From Lacunisphaera limnophila (lineage in GTDB: Bacteria; Verrucomicrobiota; Verrucomicrobiia; Opitutales; Opitutaceae), in NCBI RefSeq assembly GCF_001746835.1, contig NZ_CP016094.1:1550001-1614000 (forward strand): a DNA stretch of 64,000 nucleotides. The letters run 5' to 3'. Both the position numbers and the translations under genes were made by a program. The notes under the pieces were generated by a model. The model had not been told where the DNA came from. It made no database searches and saw only the letters and a list, made by a program, of their open reading frames with translations. Positions 19,796 through 28,400 of this stretch are shown in pieces (positions within the stretch are counted from its first letter, which is position 1; every line of letters begins with the position of its first letter).

Positions 19796-21571
19796 ATGAG
19801 AATCGAAAAGCTAGAGATTGAAAATTTCCGACGAATTGAAAAGGCCGTGATTCATTTGAATCCGGCTACGTTTGTTATAGGCCCCAATAACTGCGCGAAA
19901 AGCACTGTGATCGCTGCGCTCGAGGCTTTACTGTCCCTCGAACGCGACAAACTCACGCAGGCGGATATCCGCGAAAAATCCGATGGCACACGCGCGCCGG
20001 AAACCGTGATCACCGGCTATTTTGGACCAATCACCGCGGAAGTTGCAGCCGCCCGCGGATTCCGCGGACGGGTGATTAACAATCAATTTGTTTACCGTAA
20101 AAAGCTTACCATCGAATCGGGCAAGGCGCAGATCCAATGCCGTGAGCAACCGTCGAGCCTGAAGCCTGAATTCAAGGTAAAGACCGTGGGTGAACTCATT
20201 GCCGCCGGTATCACCGCCGAAGTGATCAAGGAAGTCCTCGATCTGGAGGTGCCCGCTGATAAGCTCGGTAAGGATTGGTTCAAGTCACTGCCTGAAGTGA
20301 TGACTTTCGATACGGCGGCGGAACCTGTCTGGGTCGAAAATCCAGGTGGTATCGCGCAGAATGTTATTTCTCGCCTCCCGCGATTGATCCACATCCCGGC
20401 CTTAACCGACTCTAAGGAAATCGAGTCCGGTGAGAAACAATATGTGCTGGGTGAGTGCCTTAGTCTGCTCTTCGAGGATTTGCTGACGGGCAATGCAACG
20501 ACCCATGAAATCCAGGAGAAGCTGACATTACTTCAGGGACAAATGGATCCAGGGGCGGAGCATTCGCTACTCGGAGGTTTGGTTAAGGCGGTGAACAAAA
20601 TTATCGAGGACGTTTTTCCGAAATGTGGCATCGCTATCACGCCATCACTCCAAGGCGTGCTGGAGATCCTCAAGCCCAAGTATGACGTCAAGGTTTTCTC
20701 CAATATCCGGACGCCCGTCTCGCGCCAAGGCACGGGCTTGGTGCGCACCTGCGCGTTTGCCATGCTCCGGCACCACGCTGCCCTAAAGTTACAAAAGGAA
20801 ATTCAAACTCGGCCGGTGGTTGTCGCATTCGAGGAGCCCGAACTTTTTCTCCATCCCTCGGCGGCCAATATGTTGCGCGACACCATCTATGCATTGGGAC
20901 GTTCGGATCAAATCGTCTGCACAACGCATTCCCCATGGATGATCGATCTGAGGCAGGACGCGCAGAGTATTACCCGCATGAGTATCGGCGAAAATGATCG
21001 AGCGGAGGCATGGAACTATGGCGTCTCTTCGGAATTGGGTAAGCTGCAGCCCGAAGACAAGGTCCGCGTTAAACTCATTCAGACTTTCGATGATGAGCTG
21101 GCCCGCGTTTTCTTTGCCGAGAGGGTGTTGGTGGTGGAGGGCGATTCGGAGGTGGCTGCCATCCGACAAACGCTCCGCTTGCTTCCCGAAGGCCAGCGGA
21201 AAATCATCCAGTCGCGTTTCCAGATCGTGAAGGCACGCGGCAAGGCTTCGATTATCTCTCTAGTGAAATATCTCCACGCTTTGAACCTAGACGTATCTGT
21301 TATGCATGACGGGGACCAGGGCACACCCGGGGCGGAAGTATTTAACGCACCCATCGCCGCTGCGTTGAACAAGCCAAGTCGCTTGTTCGTCCTAACCCCA
21401 AATCTTGAAAATACACTGGGTTACACGCCGCCTTCCGCGGACAAGCCTTACCATGCATTCATGAAGACGAGCGCATGGAACCAAGTGAGCGATATCCCTG
21501 TAGCTTGGCGGACCACCCTGGCGGGGATTTTCGAAATTACCTGGCCGGCGGATACACCACCCGCCGCGTGA
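19796..21571 (+). CDS. OLD-family ATPase with C-terminal TOPRIM nuclease domain
   Basis: A 591-residue protein. The N-terminus (MRIEKLEIENFRRIEKAVIHL) and the P-loop GPNNCAKST at 29-37 begin an SMC/RecF-like ABC ATPase. The second P-loop glycine is Ala34. Walker B with a catalytic Glu is VVVAFEEPELFLHPS at 341-355, followed by the H-loop TTHSPWMID. A TOPRIM domain follows: VLVVEGDSE at 444-452 and MHDGDQG at 503-509, giving the Glu and DxD metal ligands. This is the architecture of Overcoming-Lysogeny-Defect nucleases and of Gabija GajA. It is the first of three same-strand genes in an AT-richer block, so an anti-phage role is inferred. It lacks a helicase partner of the GajB type. Confidence 0.85.
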   Translation: MRIEKLEIENFRRIEKAVIHLNPATFVIGPNNCAKSTVIAALEALLSLERDKLTQADIREKSDGTRAPETVITGYFGPITAEVAAARGFRGRVINNQFVYRKKLTIESGKAQIQCREQPSSLKPEFKVKTVGELIAAGITAEVIKEVLDLEVPADKLGKDWFKSLPEVMTFDTAAEPVWVENPGGIAQNVISRLPRLIHIPALTDSKEIESGEKQYVLGECLSLLFEDLLTGNATTHEIQEKLTLLQGQMDPGAEHSLLGGLVKAVNKIIEDVFPKCGIAITPSLQGVLEILKPKYDVKVFSNIRTPVSRQGTGLVRTCAFAMLRHHAALKLQKEIQTRPVVVAFEEPELFLHPSAANMLRDTIYALGRSDQIVCTTHSPWMIDLRQDAQSITRMSIGENDRAEAWNYGVSSELGKLQPEDKVRVKLIQTFDDELARVFFAERVLVVEGDSEVAAIRQTLRLLPEGQRKIIQSRFQIVKARGKASIISLVKYLHALNLDVSVMHDGDQGTPGAEVFNAPIAAALNKPSRLFVLTPNLENTLGYTPPSADKPYHAFMKTSAWNQVSDIPVAWRTTLAGIFEITWPADTPPAA

Positions 21572-21699
21572 CCGTGCATTCTTCAGCCGCTTCGGAGGCG
21601 CCGGAAAACTTAGGGGTGAGTAGACTGCCTTGTTCACGGCTCGCAAATTGCCTAAAATCGGGGCAAAAAAGTAGCCAGACTATATAACTCTCTTCATCC
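21572..21699. other. Spacer inside the three-gene island
   Basis: 128 bp between the ATPase gene and the 189-residue gene. AT-rich words (AAAAAAGTAGCCAGACTATATAACTC near 21663-21688) sit just upstream of the next start and look like a promoter, which would allow separate expression of the second and third genes. No repeat-family member is present. Confidence 0.35.
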
Positions 21700-22269
21700 A
21701 TGCTCCCCGAATTTCCCAGGGCAAAAAAGCGCGCCGACGAACTTTGGATGGCAGCCATGATGGCAGGAATGCGCAGTGATCCTTTCTTGGCGGGAATCGC
21801 CATCCGGGTTCAGAAGGAGGGACGCCGCGCCTACGTTGATGGCTCTGAAATGAACTATGTTCCCGCGTCCGTAGCGACCACCCTCAAAGCAAATGTTGGA
21901 CGTGGAGAGACCGTCGAAGAGTTCTATAATTCGGCTGAGGCGCTCGGTAAAAAAATGGGTGATGAGCAGGCGAAATACCTTTTTAAGGTGATGGAGCAGC
22001 CAAGCACGACCTTCCAGCCATTCAACTTCGGTCCGGACGTGACAATTGACGACATCCTCGGTGTCTGGGACAAAATGTTCGTCCGCTTTAAGGAAGGCCG
22101 GCCGCAGTGGCCGCAAATCACCAGTAGCGCTGAAGTGCTTGGACGTCTGCGAGAAATAATGGAGCAGTCGCTACAGGATCCTGTGTCCCGCGCCAAATGG
22201 CAGGCGCTTATAGACAAGAAACGCAAAGAATACGATGAGAGAGAGGCTCGTAGAAGACTGGTTGATTAG
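21700..22269 (+). CDS. Unknown 189-residue protein in the defence-like island
   Basis: Not recognised. It is a soluble, charged, mostly helical protein: RAKKRADELWMAAMMAGMRSDPF at the N-terminus, a middle GSEMNYVPASVATTLKANVGRGETVEEFYNSAEALGKKMGDEQAKYLFKVME, and a very basic C-terminal helix (DKKRKEYDEREARRRLVD). There is no signal peptide, membrane segment or cysteine cluster. The last 35 bp overlap the start of the next gene, so the two products are probably made together and may form a complex (inference). Base composition is like its two neighbours. Confidence 0.7.
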   Translation: MLPEFPRAKKRADELWMAAMMAGMRSDPFLAGIAIRVQKEGRRAYVDGSEMNYVPASVATTLKANVGRGETVEEFYNSAEALGKKMGDEQAKYLFKVMEQPSTTFQPFNFGPDVTIDDILGVWDKMFVRFKEGRPQWPQITSSAEVLGRLREIMEQSLQDPVSRAKWQALIDKKRKEYDEREARRRLVD

Positions 22270-23812
22270 AATTCACGAACGCGGTTACGACGTCGCGTTC
22301 TGTCAGGTCTTGCTCTCGCAGGGCCTGCACGTCCTACGCGCTGGGCACAGCCCCACTGAGCACGGAAAGGATGTGATCGCCAGCACGCCCGACCGCTCAA
22401 AGCTTTGGGGTTACCAACTCAAAAGCGGCAATTTTTCCCAGGCCGATGTCACCAAGCACCGCGAGCAGCTAAACATGCTCGTCGAAACCCGCCCAATCTT
22501 TCCAGGCCTGCCCCGCGACTTCGAATACCAGCCTGTTTTGGTTACCACTGGAGAATTTAAAGAACCTGCTGTCTCGCTTATCAAGGAGCTCAACGAAAGC
22601 TGGCGCGTCCGCAACCTTCCGGCACTTGAACTCATCAACGGTCGTGCCCTGCTTGCCGATCTCCTTAAACTCTCGGCCGACTTCTGGCCCGTTGCGCTGC
22701 CTGCCGCCCGCACTCTCCGTTCGCTTTACCTAGTGGAAGGGAAAGGTGATTTCGACCCTGACGCATTCTCGGACCTCCTAATGCGCCTCTTCGCGGAGAA
22801 GACTGGCAGAAACCTGGGGCGCCAAGCCGCCGCCGCCAATCTCTTCACAAGCTACCTCCTTGGTCCATTCCAAGAGAACATGGATCACTGGAGCGTCTTT
22901 CGGGGTTGGACGCTCACCGCCGCTTCAATCGCCTGGGCCGGCGCCAAGTCCAATACTTCAGAAGGAACCTGGCATGAGCCTTACAGGCTCGCTCGAGATG
23001 CCGCCAAGGCGGCCCTCGTCGCCCTCCACAATGAAGCGAAGAACGAAAACAAATTTCGGTCTCACGGCATGGAATTCGACGACTACACCCGCGTTCGCAA
23101 CGTCACAGCCATGGCAGCTGCCGTCTGTGTTGAACTGATGTCGCAATCAACCGAAACTCGAGCACCAGATATCTACCTAGCACGTCTTACGCAGTTTATT
23201 GCTGAAGATCGCCTGCTCTTTTGGGGCGAAGGTGCGCTTTCACAGCACCTGATGCTGATTTGGTTTCTCGAAAAGCACGGTGCACACGACATTGCCAAAG
23301 TGCTCTTGTTGCGAATCATCACGCTTGTCGCCAGGAAAAATCAAGAGGGCAGCCCAGATCCGTTGCCGGATGGCTATACTTCACCCGATGACTGCCTCAC
23401 GGAGTTGCTTTCAGAGACCTCGGACAGCGAGGTAAAAAAAGCCGTCGAGTCCCATAGCTTGCTAGCGCTCATCATTCTCTGCGCCCGCCGACAGATGCGT
23501 GCGGAGCTCAATGCAATATGGGTGGACATCACACACGTGCGGATGTCCATACTTCGCACAGAGGATCCACTCGACGTTCTCCAATGGTCTGCCGATAACG
23601 CCACCGAGCATTCCCAGCAGTTCAATGAACACAGCTGGCGCGAACTCGCAGAATTTGCGTTTCTCCAAGACGTCGACCGACTCCTCCCAATCTTTCAAAA
23701 AGACCCAGATTTTGCGCTCATGTATCTGCTCACCTTTCAGCATCGCATGATGGGGAGTTTGCTCAAGCATCTCGATGAGCACTTCGCTCGAGTTGAAGGT
23801 GCTTCCAAGTAG
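22235..23812 (+). CDS. Large protein with PD-(D/E)xK-like nuclease N-terminus and helical C-terminus
   Basis: A 525-residue protein of unknown family. The N-terminal ~150 residues read as a restriction-endonuclease-like fold: VLLSQGLHVLRAGHSPTEHGKDVIAS (31-50) followed by WGYQLKSGN (58-66). This corresponds to Asp46 and the Gln61-x-Lys63 motif, with Glu42 as a further candidate ligand, as in Mrr/DUF4365-like nucleases. The remaining ~370 residues are alpha-helical (repeated LL.A, WREL, AEFAFL patterns) without a named domain. The start codon at 22235 lies within the preceding gene. With the OLD/TOPRIM gene upstream, a two-nuclease defence module is suspected. Confidence 0.7.
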   Translation: MRERLVEDWLIRIHERGYDVAFCQVLLSQGLHVLRAGHSPTEHGKDVIASTPDRSKLWGYQLKSGNFSQADVTKHREQLNMLVETRPIFPGLPRDFEYQPVLVTTGEFKEPAVSLIKELNESWRVRNLPALELINGRALLADLLKLSADFWPVALPAARTLRSLYLVEGKGDFDPDAFSDLLMRLFAEKTGRNLGRQAAAANLFTSYLLGPFQENMDHWSVFRGWTLTAASIAWAGAKSNTSEGTWHEPYRLARDAAKAALVALHNEAKNENKFRSHGMEFDDYTRVRNVTAMAAAVCVELMSQSTETRAPDIYLARLTQFIAEDRLLFWGEGALSQHLMLIWFLEKHGAHDIAKVLLLRIITLVARKNQEGSPDPLPDGYTSPDDCLTELLSETSDSEVKKAVESHSLLALIILCARRQMRAELNAIWVDITHVRMSILRTEDPLDVLQWSADNATEHSQQFNEHSWRELAEFAFLQDVDRLLPIFQKDPDFALMYLLTFQHRMMGSLLKHLDEHFARVEGASK

Positions 23813-24041
23813 TCTGACACTATGTTTGCCTTCGTTGATTGGACCAATGCGTTGGTGCTTTCGATTTTGATACACTTATGCGAAAACTCGCCACGGTCCT
23901 CAGTCATCCGTGGCCACTGTTTTATCCGTAGCGAAGCATCAGGCCCAACTACGTCTCGCGGAGGAGTCGAAGGTGGCGAAGCCACCTTGGTTGGTGCTTT
24001 CGCCTGCCCCCTCGTTGCCTTCTATCCCTTCGGGAGATTCC
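23813..24041. other. Spacer at the right edge of the island
   Basis: 229 bp without a gene. Composition rises back to the GC-rich background from about 23930 onward. Apart from the hairpin at 23970-23988, no attachment-site duplication or tRNA is visible. Confidence 0.4.
23970..23988. terminator. Terminator-like hairpin
   Basis: A perfect 8-bp stem, AAGGTGGC at 23970-23977 and GCCACCTT at 23981-23988, with a GAA loop. It lies between the convergent ends of the island and the DoxX-like gene. There is no T-tract on either strand, so an intrinsic terminator is possible but not certain. Confidence 0.4.
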
Positions 24042-25085
24042 TCAGGTCTCCGCGTCGCGGCCGAGGATGCCGCGGCGCATGAGGCGGCTGGTTTTTTCGG
24101 ACGGGGCCCAGACCAGTAGGACGGCCATGATGCCGTAGATCGGCAGGTGGCCGACGAGCTCCACCCAGCTGAAGAGCGTGAGCGTCAGGTTGATGATGCC
24201 CCAGGCCGCGATGATGATCACGCGCGGGAAGATGCCGAAGGCCAGGAACAGGCCGATGAGCAGCTCGGTGGTCCCGGCAAACCAGATGAAGGCCGCGTTG
24301 GACAGGGGGAAGCCGACGGCCCCGGTGAAGTTCAGCGGGAATTGCTCCAGGAAGGTGAGCGCCAGCGCGGGGTTGGCCAGTTTCTCGGTGAATGCGACGA
24401 AGACAAAGCCCACCCCCATGGAAATGCGCAGCAACTTCAGCCCGTGCTTCGCCAGCGCGGGTGACGGGGCCAGCCGGGGGAACAACAGCTGGTCGATCGA
24501 GTGCGGTCCGCGACCCTTGCAGAAAAAGAAGACCGCGGCGCCGAGGTAATGGAGATTCTCGAAGGTGGTTTCCCAGCCCACGACAAAGCCGGCGACGACC
24601 CACAACACCGCCAGCGAGGCCGCGAAGACCCGCGTCATGCCGCCGTAGAGGAAGCTCAGCGCGATGGCGATCTGCCAGGTCCCCAGGAGGTAGTTCCAGG
24701 GTGCGGCGGGCACATTGTTCGGCGAGAACAGCCGGCCCTGCACGCCGAGCACGAGGAGCGGCACCGCGAAATGGATGCCAATCACCACGGGCACCCATCC
24801 GTAGAACCGGGCCATCCCCTCATCCGTGGCCCCCAGGCGCTCGGGTCCGGGGATCAGGTCGCGCTCCCCGCGCCGCCGCCAGAAAAACTCGGCGACGGCC
24901 GTGAGGGCGAGGGCCGCGGCGACGGCCGTCAGGCAGAAGGTCGAGAAAAAGCCACCGGCGGCCAGCGCGGGGACCTCGCCCGACACAAACCACTTCTCGT
25001 GGGCCTGCGCGGCCGTCGGGCCCGCGAAGCAGGCCAGCAAAAGGACAAGGGGCGTGAAAATCCTGCCAGAGCGTGGAATACTCAT
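24042..25085 (-). CDS. DoxX-like multi-pass membrane protein
   Basis: A 347-residue integral membrane protein. The start at 25085 (CCCCCATG) gives a signal-like N-terminus (IFTPLVLLLACFAGPTAAQA) followed by HEKWFVSGEVP. About eight hydrophobic segments follow, including LLGTWQIAIALSFLYGG, AASLAVLWVVAGFVVG, and the C-terminal FAGTTELLIGLFLAFGIFPRVIIIAAW. The last three helices resemble the DoxX/SURF4 family (terminal oxidase or thiosulfate:quinone subunit-like, often of unknown role). No catalytic residues are assigned. It is convergent with the island genes and stands alone on the minus strand. Confidence 0.7.
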   Translation of the reverse strand: MSIPRSGRIFTPLVLLLACFAGPTAAQAHEKWFVSGEVPALAAGGFFSTFCLTAVAAALALTAVAEFFWRRRGERDLIPGPERLGATDEGMARFYGWVPVVIGIHFAVPLLVLGVQGRLFSPNNVPAAPWNYLLGTWQIAIALSFLYGGMTRVFAASLAVLWVVAGFVVGWETTFENLHYLGAAVFFFCKGRGPHSIDQLLFPRLAPSPALAKHGLKLLRISMGVGFVFVAFTEKLANPALALTFLEQFPLNFTGAVGFPLSNAAFIWFAGTTELLIGLFLAFGIFPRVIIIAAWGIINLTLTLFSWVELVGHLPIYGIMAVLLVWAPSEKTSRLMRRGILGRDAET

Positions 25086-25164
25086 GGGGGCATGGTGACA
25101 GGTGGAAGAGAAAGCAGAAGGCTGAAACAGGAAGGAAGCCCTGATGGGGTCTGGATCAGACCAA

Positions 25165-25310
25165 GGCAATTTTGGCCACGGATAACACCGATGGCCACGG
25201 ATCAATGCCCGGGGCCGGCCTTGGGCCGCATCCGTGTTCATCCGTGCCATCGGTGGCTAAATCCTCCGGGTTTTTTGCTCTGTGCCTTCGTGTCTTCGTG
25301 GTTAATCCTT
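25165..25310. repeat. Inverted repeat of CACGGAT words plus CTTCGTG array
   Basis: Left arm TTTTGGCCACGGATAACACCGATGGCCACGGAT (about 25170-25202) and right arm CATCCGTGTTCATCCGTGCCATCGGTGGC (25229-25257) are inverted copies. A separate CTCTGTGCCTTCGTGTCTTCGTGGTTAATCC run (25279-25309) is the inverse of the TTAACCACGAAGG arrays elsewhere. The last part ends 7 bp before the DUF2200 start codon. Confidence 0.75.
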
Positions 25311-25315
25311 CGGCC

Positions 25316-25681
<366 letters not shown>

Positions 25682-25863
25682 GGTCGCGCAAGGGAGAGAC
25701 CTGAGACCTGAAACCTGAGACCTGAAGGGGCGGGAAGGGTGCGGCGAGCGGAGGGCTGCGACGCCCTTGCGGGGAACAGGCGGGGTTCGGCGACCCCGCC
25801 CTACAGTTCGAGGCAAACCCGCGCGGAGCGCGGGTTCCACCTTGAGGCGGGGCCCGCAGGGGG
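25682..25863. repeat. Spacer with (ACCTGAG)n run and one GC-rich palindrome
   Basis: GAGACCTGAGACCTGAAACCTGAGACCTGAAGG at 25695-25728 is a run of heptamers also found at 41669-41706. A single GGCGGGGT-N6-ACCCCGCC unit with a CTACA end lies at 25779-25805. A further dyad, CCCGCGCGGAGCGCGGG, follows at about 25818-25834. Confidence 0.7.
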
Positions 25864-28083
25864 TCACTCCGGGGACTTCAGGTGTTGGTTGAAGAAATTG
25901 ATGACGAGGAGTTCTTCGCGGTAGCTGATCAGCGGGTTCTCGGCGCCGGCCATGTGGGTTCCTGTCATGGGGAGAATCTCAAAGGGCTTGCCGGCCATGA
26001 ACAGGGCGTCGGCCAGCTGCAGGGTGTGCTGGAAGTACACGTTGTCGTCGGTCAGGCCGTGGACGAGCAGGAGCGGGCGCTCGAGCTGGTCCACATAGGT
26101 CAGGGCGCTGCTCACCTGATAGGCGCCGGGGTTCTCCTGAGGCAGGCCGAGGTAGCGTTCGGTGTAGTGGGTGTCGTAGTTCTCCCACGTGATGACCGGC
26201 GCGCCGGCGACGCCGGCCTTGAAGATATCGGGGCGGCGGAGGGTGGCCATCGCGCTGAAGTAACCGCCGAAGGACCAGCCGGTGACGCCGACGCGCTGCA
26301 GATCCAGCTCGGGATACTGGGCCCCGAGCGCGAGGAGGCCCTCGATCTGGTCGTTGAGTGCGATGTCGATCAGGTTACCCCGCACGGCCCGCTCCCAGTC
26401 GCGTCCGCGCCGCGGGGTGCCGCGACCGTCGAGCTTCACGACGATGTAGCCCTGGTCGGCCATCCACTGGTCCTTCAGGTAGGAGCGCAGGCTGGACGAC
26501 ACCACCGTGGTCGTCGGGCCCGCGTAGACGGACAGGAGGACCGGGTACTTCCGGCCCGGCTGGAAATTGCGGGGACGGACGAGCGCGGCGTAATAGGAAC
26601 GGGGGCCGCCGACTGTCTGGGTGAGCTCGACCTGAGGCCAGACCGGGGGATCCTCGGCGACGGATTTGAGTTCGCCCAGTTTCCGGCCGTCGGCTGCCAG
26701 CACCGCGGTGCCGGAACTGCCGTCGAGCAGGTTGAAGAAATGCAGCAAGACGCGGTTGTTCTCGGAGAGTTGCAGGCTGTGGTTGCCGCGGGCCGGTGTC
26801 AGGTCGGTGCCCGGACCGCCGGCGAGGGGGATTTTCCAGACATGCGTCTCGCGCGGGTCGGCGCTGCCCTTCACGTAGAGCTCGCCGGTTTCCTCGACGA
26901 CCTTCACGACGCCGCGGTAGCCAAAGCCAAGCGGCGTCAACTCGCGGACCAGGCGGCCGTCGGCGTCGCGCAACTCGACCTGCCAGTCGCCGCGGGACTC
27001 CGTGGTCCAGAGGAACTGCCGGCCGCCCTCCAGCCAGAGGGGCATCAGGGCGGTGTCGTCGAGGTTGAGCCAGGCGGGATCGGATTCCTGGAGGAGTTCG
27101 CGGGTCTGCCCGGTGGCCGGATCGACGGCGAGGAGCACCTGGTGTTGCTGGGCGCGATCCTGCACCAAGATGGTCAGCGGGGCGCCCGCCTCCTTCCAGA
27201 CGATGCGGGTGAGGTACGGGTACTTCGCCGCGTCCCACTGGACCCAGCGGGTTTCGCCGCCGGCGCGGGCGATGACGCCCAGGCGGACGACGGCATTCGG
27301 GGAGCCGGCCTTGGGGTAGGCGAATTTCGTGGGGGCGACCTCCGGGCGGAGCGGGTCGGCGATGTAGCGCGTCTCGACGCCGGACTCGTCGGTCTGCTGA
27401 TAGGCCAGCCACTGGGAATCGGGCGACCACCAGTAGCCCTCGCGGCGGTCCATTTCCTCCTGGGCCACGAATTCGGCGGTGGCGTGGGTGAGGGTCTCGG
27501 TGGCGCCGGAGGTCAGGGCGCGCTCCGTCAGGCCGGCCAGGTCGATCACGTGCAGCTCGCCGTCCTGAACGGCGGCCACGGCGGTGCCGTCGGGCGAGAA
27601 GCGCGGGTCGATCCAGTTTTTGCCCGGCAGTTCGGTGACGCGCAGGTCGGCGCGGTTCACGAGGTAGAGTTTGCCGGACAGGGTCACGAGTAGGCGGCTG
27701 CCGTCCTTGGTCAGGTCGAAGCGGGTGAAGCCGCGGGCGGTGACGCGCGCGCGTTCGCGCCGGGCCTTCTCCTCCGCGCTCAGCGTTTCCTCGGCGGAAC
27801 CCAGGATCTGCGCCGGGGTGATGAGCTCGCGCTCCTGGCCCGTGGCGAGGTCCAGCTCGTAGAGGTGGAGCACGCGGTCGCGCGCGCCGCTGCGCAGGAA
27901 GAGCACGGCGCTGCCGTCGGGGGTGAGGCGGGACGACACCGGGCGGCCCAGCGTGTAGCTGCGCGTTTCGGCGAGGTTGCGGAAGAAGGCGAGGTTGGCG
28001 TCCTCCGCCGCGGGCAGGCGGCTGGCGGCGAACAGGCTGGAGAGACAAAGGCCAAGGCGAACGAGCCGGTGGTTGATCAGCAT
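25864..28083 (-). CDS. S9 family prolyl oligopeptidase / dipeptidyl peptidase IV-like, exported
   Basis: A 739-residue serine peptidase. The start at 28083 gives a signal peptide (LGLCLSSLFAASRLPAA). Residues about 60-470 form the DPP IV beta-propeller (EEMDRREGYWWSPDSQWLAYQQTDESGVETRYI is the region carrying the amino-terminus-binding double Glu). The C-terminal alpha/beta hydrolase contains the nucleophile in VTGWSFGGYFSAMATLRRPD, the Asp in HGLTDDNVYFQH and the His in MTGTHMAG. It probably removes N-terminal dipeptides in the periplasm. It stands alone on the minus strand between repeat-rich spacers. Confidence 0.9.
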   Translation of the reverse strand: MLINHRLVRLGLCLSSLFAASRLPAAEDANLAFFRNLAETRSYTLGRPVSSRLTPDGSAVLFLRSGARDRVLHLYELDLATGQERELITPAQILGSAEETLSAEEKARRERARVTARGFTRFDLTKDGSRLLVTLSGKLYLVNRADLRVTELPGKNWIDPRFSPDGTAVAAVQDGELHVIDLAGLTERALTSGATETLTHATAEFVAQEEMDRREGYWWSPDSQWLAYQQTDESGVETRYIADPLRPEVAPTKFAYPKAGSPNAVVRLGVIARAGGETRWVQWDAAKYPYLTRIVWKEAGAPLTILVQDRAQQHQVLLAVDPATGQTRELLQESDPAWLNLDDTALMPLWLEGGRQFLWTTESRGDWQVELRDADGRLVRELTPLGFGYRGVVKVVEETGELYVKGSADPRETHVWKIPLAGGPGTDLTPARGNHSLQLSENNRVLLHFFNLLDGSSGTAVLAADGRKLGELKSVAEDPPVWPQVELTQTVGGPRSYYAALVRPRNFQPGRKYPVLLSVYAGPTTTVVSSSLRSYLKDQWMADQGYIVVKLDGRGTPRRGRDWERAVRGNLIDIALNDQIEGLLALGAQYPELDLQRVGVTGWSFGGYFSAMATLRRPDIFKAGVAGAPVITWENYDTHYTERYLGLPQENPGAYQVSSALTYVDQLERPLLLVHGLTDDNVYFQHTLQLADALFMAGKPFEILPMTGTHMAGAENPLISYREELLVINFFNQHLKSPE

Positions 28084-28400
28084 CCCGTGATTGAATACGA
28101 CCGGCCCGGTGAGTCCATGCGGAAGGGAGGGGGGCGGGGAAGGAAGAAGGAAGAAGGAAGAAGGATGAAGTAAGATGTAAGAAGGAGTGGGGAGCGGACG
28201 GCGGATGACGGAGGGCGGAGGGCTGCGACCGGCTTTTGCGCTTTTTGCGTTTTTGGCGGCTAAGGTTCGGGGGATGGGAGCCAACGCGTCCGGAGGCCGG
28301 GCTCGGCAAACGGGCGTCGACAAGCAACGCCCCTACAGGGATCCGGCGGGGTTCGGCCCGTTCGACTTGACTCAGGGCAGGCGACCCCGCCCTACAAGCT
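28084..28400. repeat. Spacer with (AAGAAGG)n run and an interrupted palindrome
   Basis: This 317-bp spacer holds an AAGAAGG heptamer run at about 28139-28166 and a TTTTTGCGTTTTTGGCGGC word near 28243-28261. At 28345-28396 a GC-rich palindrome unit is split: GGCGGGGTTCGG, then about 24 extra bases (CCCGTTCGACTTGACTCAGG and a few more), then GCGACCCCGCCCTACA. No gene is seen. Confidence 0.7.

Noticed and set aside
19796-21571. Assignment of the OLD-type gene as Gabija gajA
   Set aside because: Gabija needs a UvrD-like GajB helicase next to it; the downstream genes are different.
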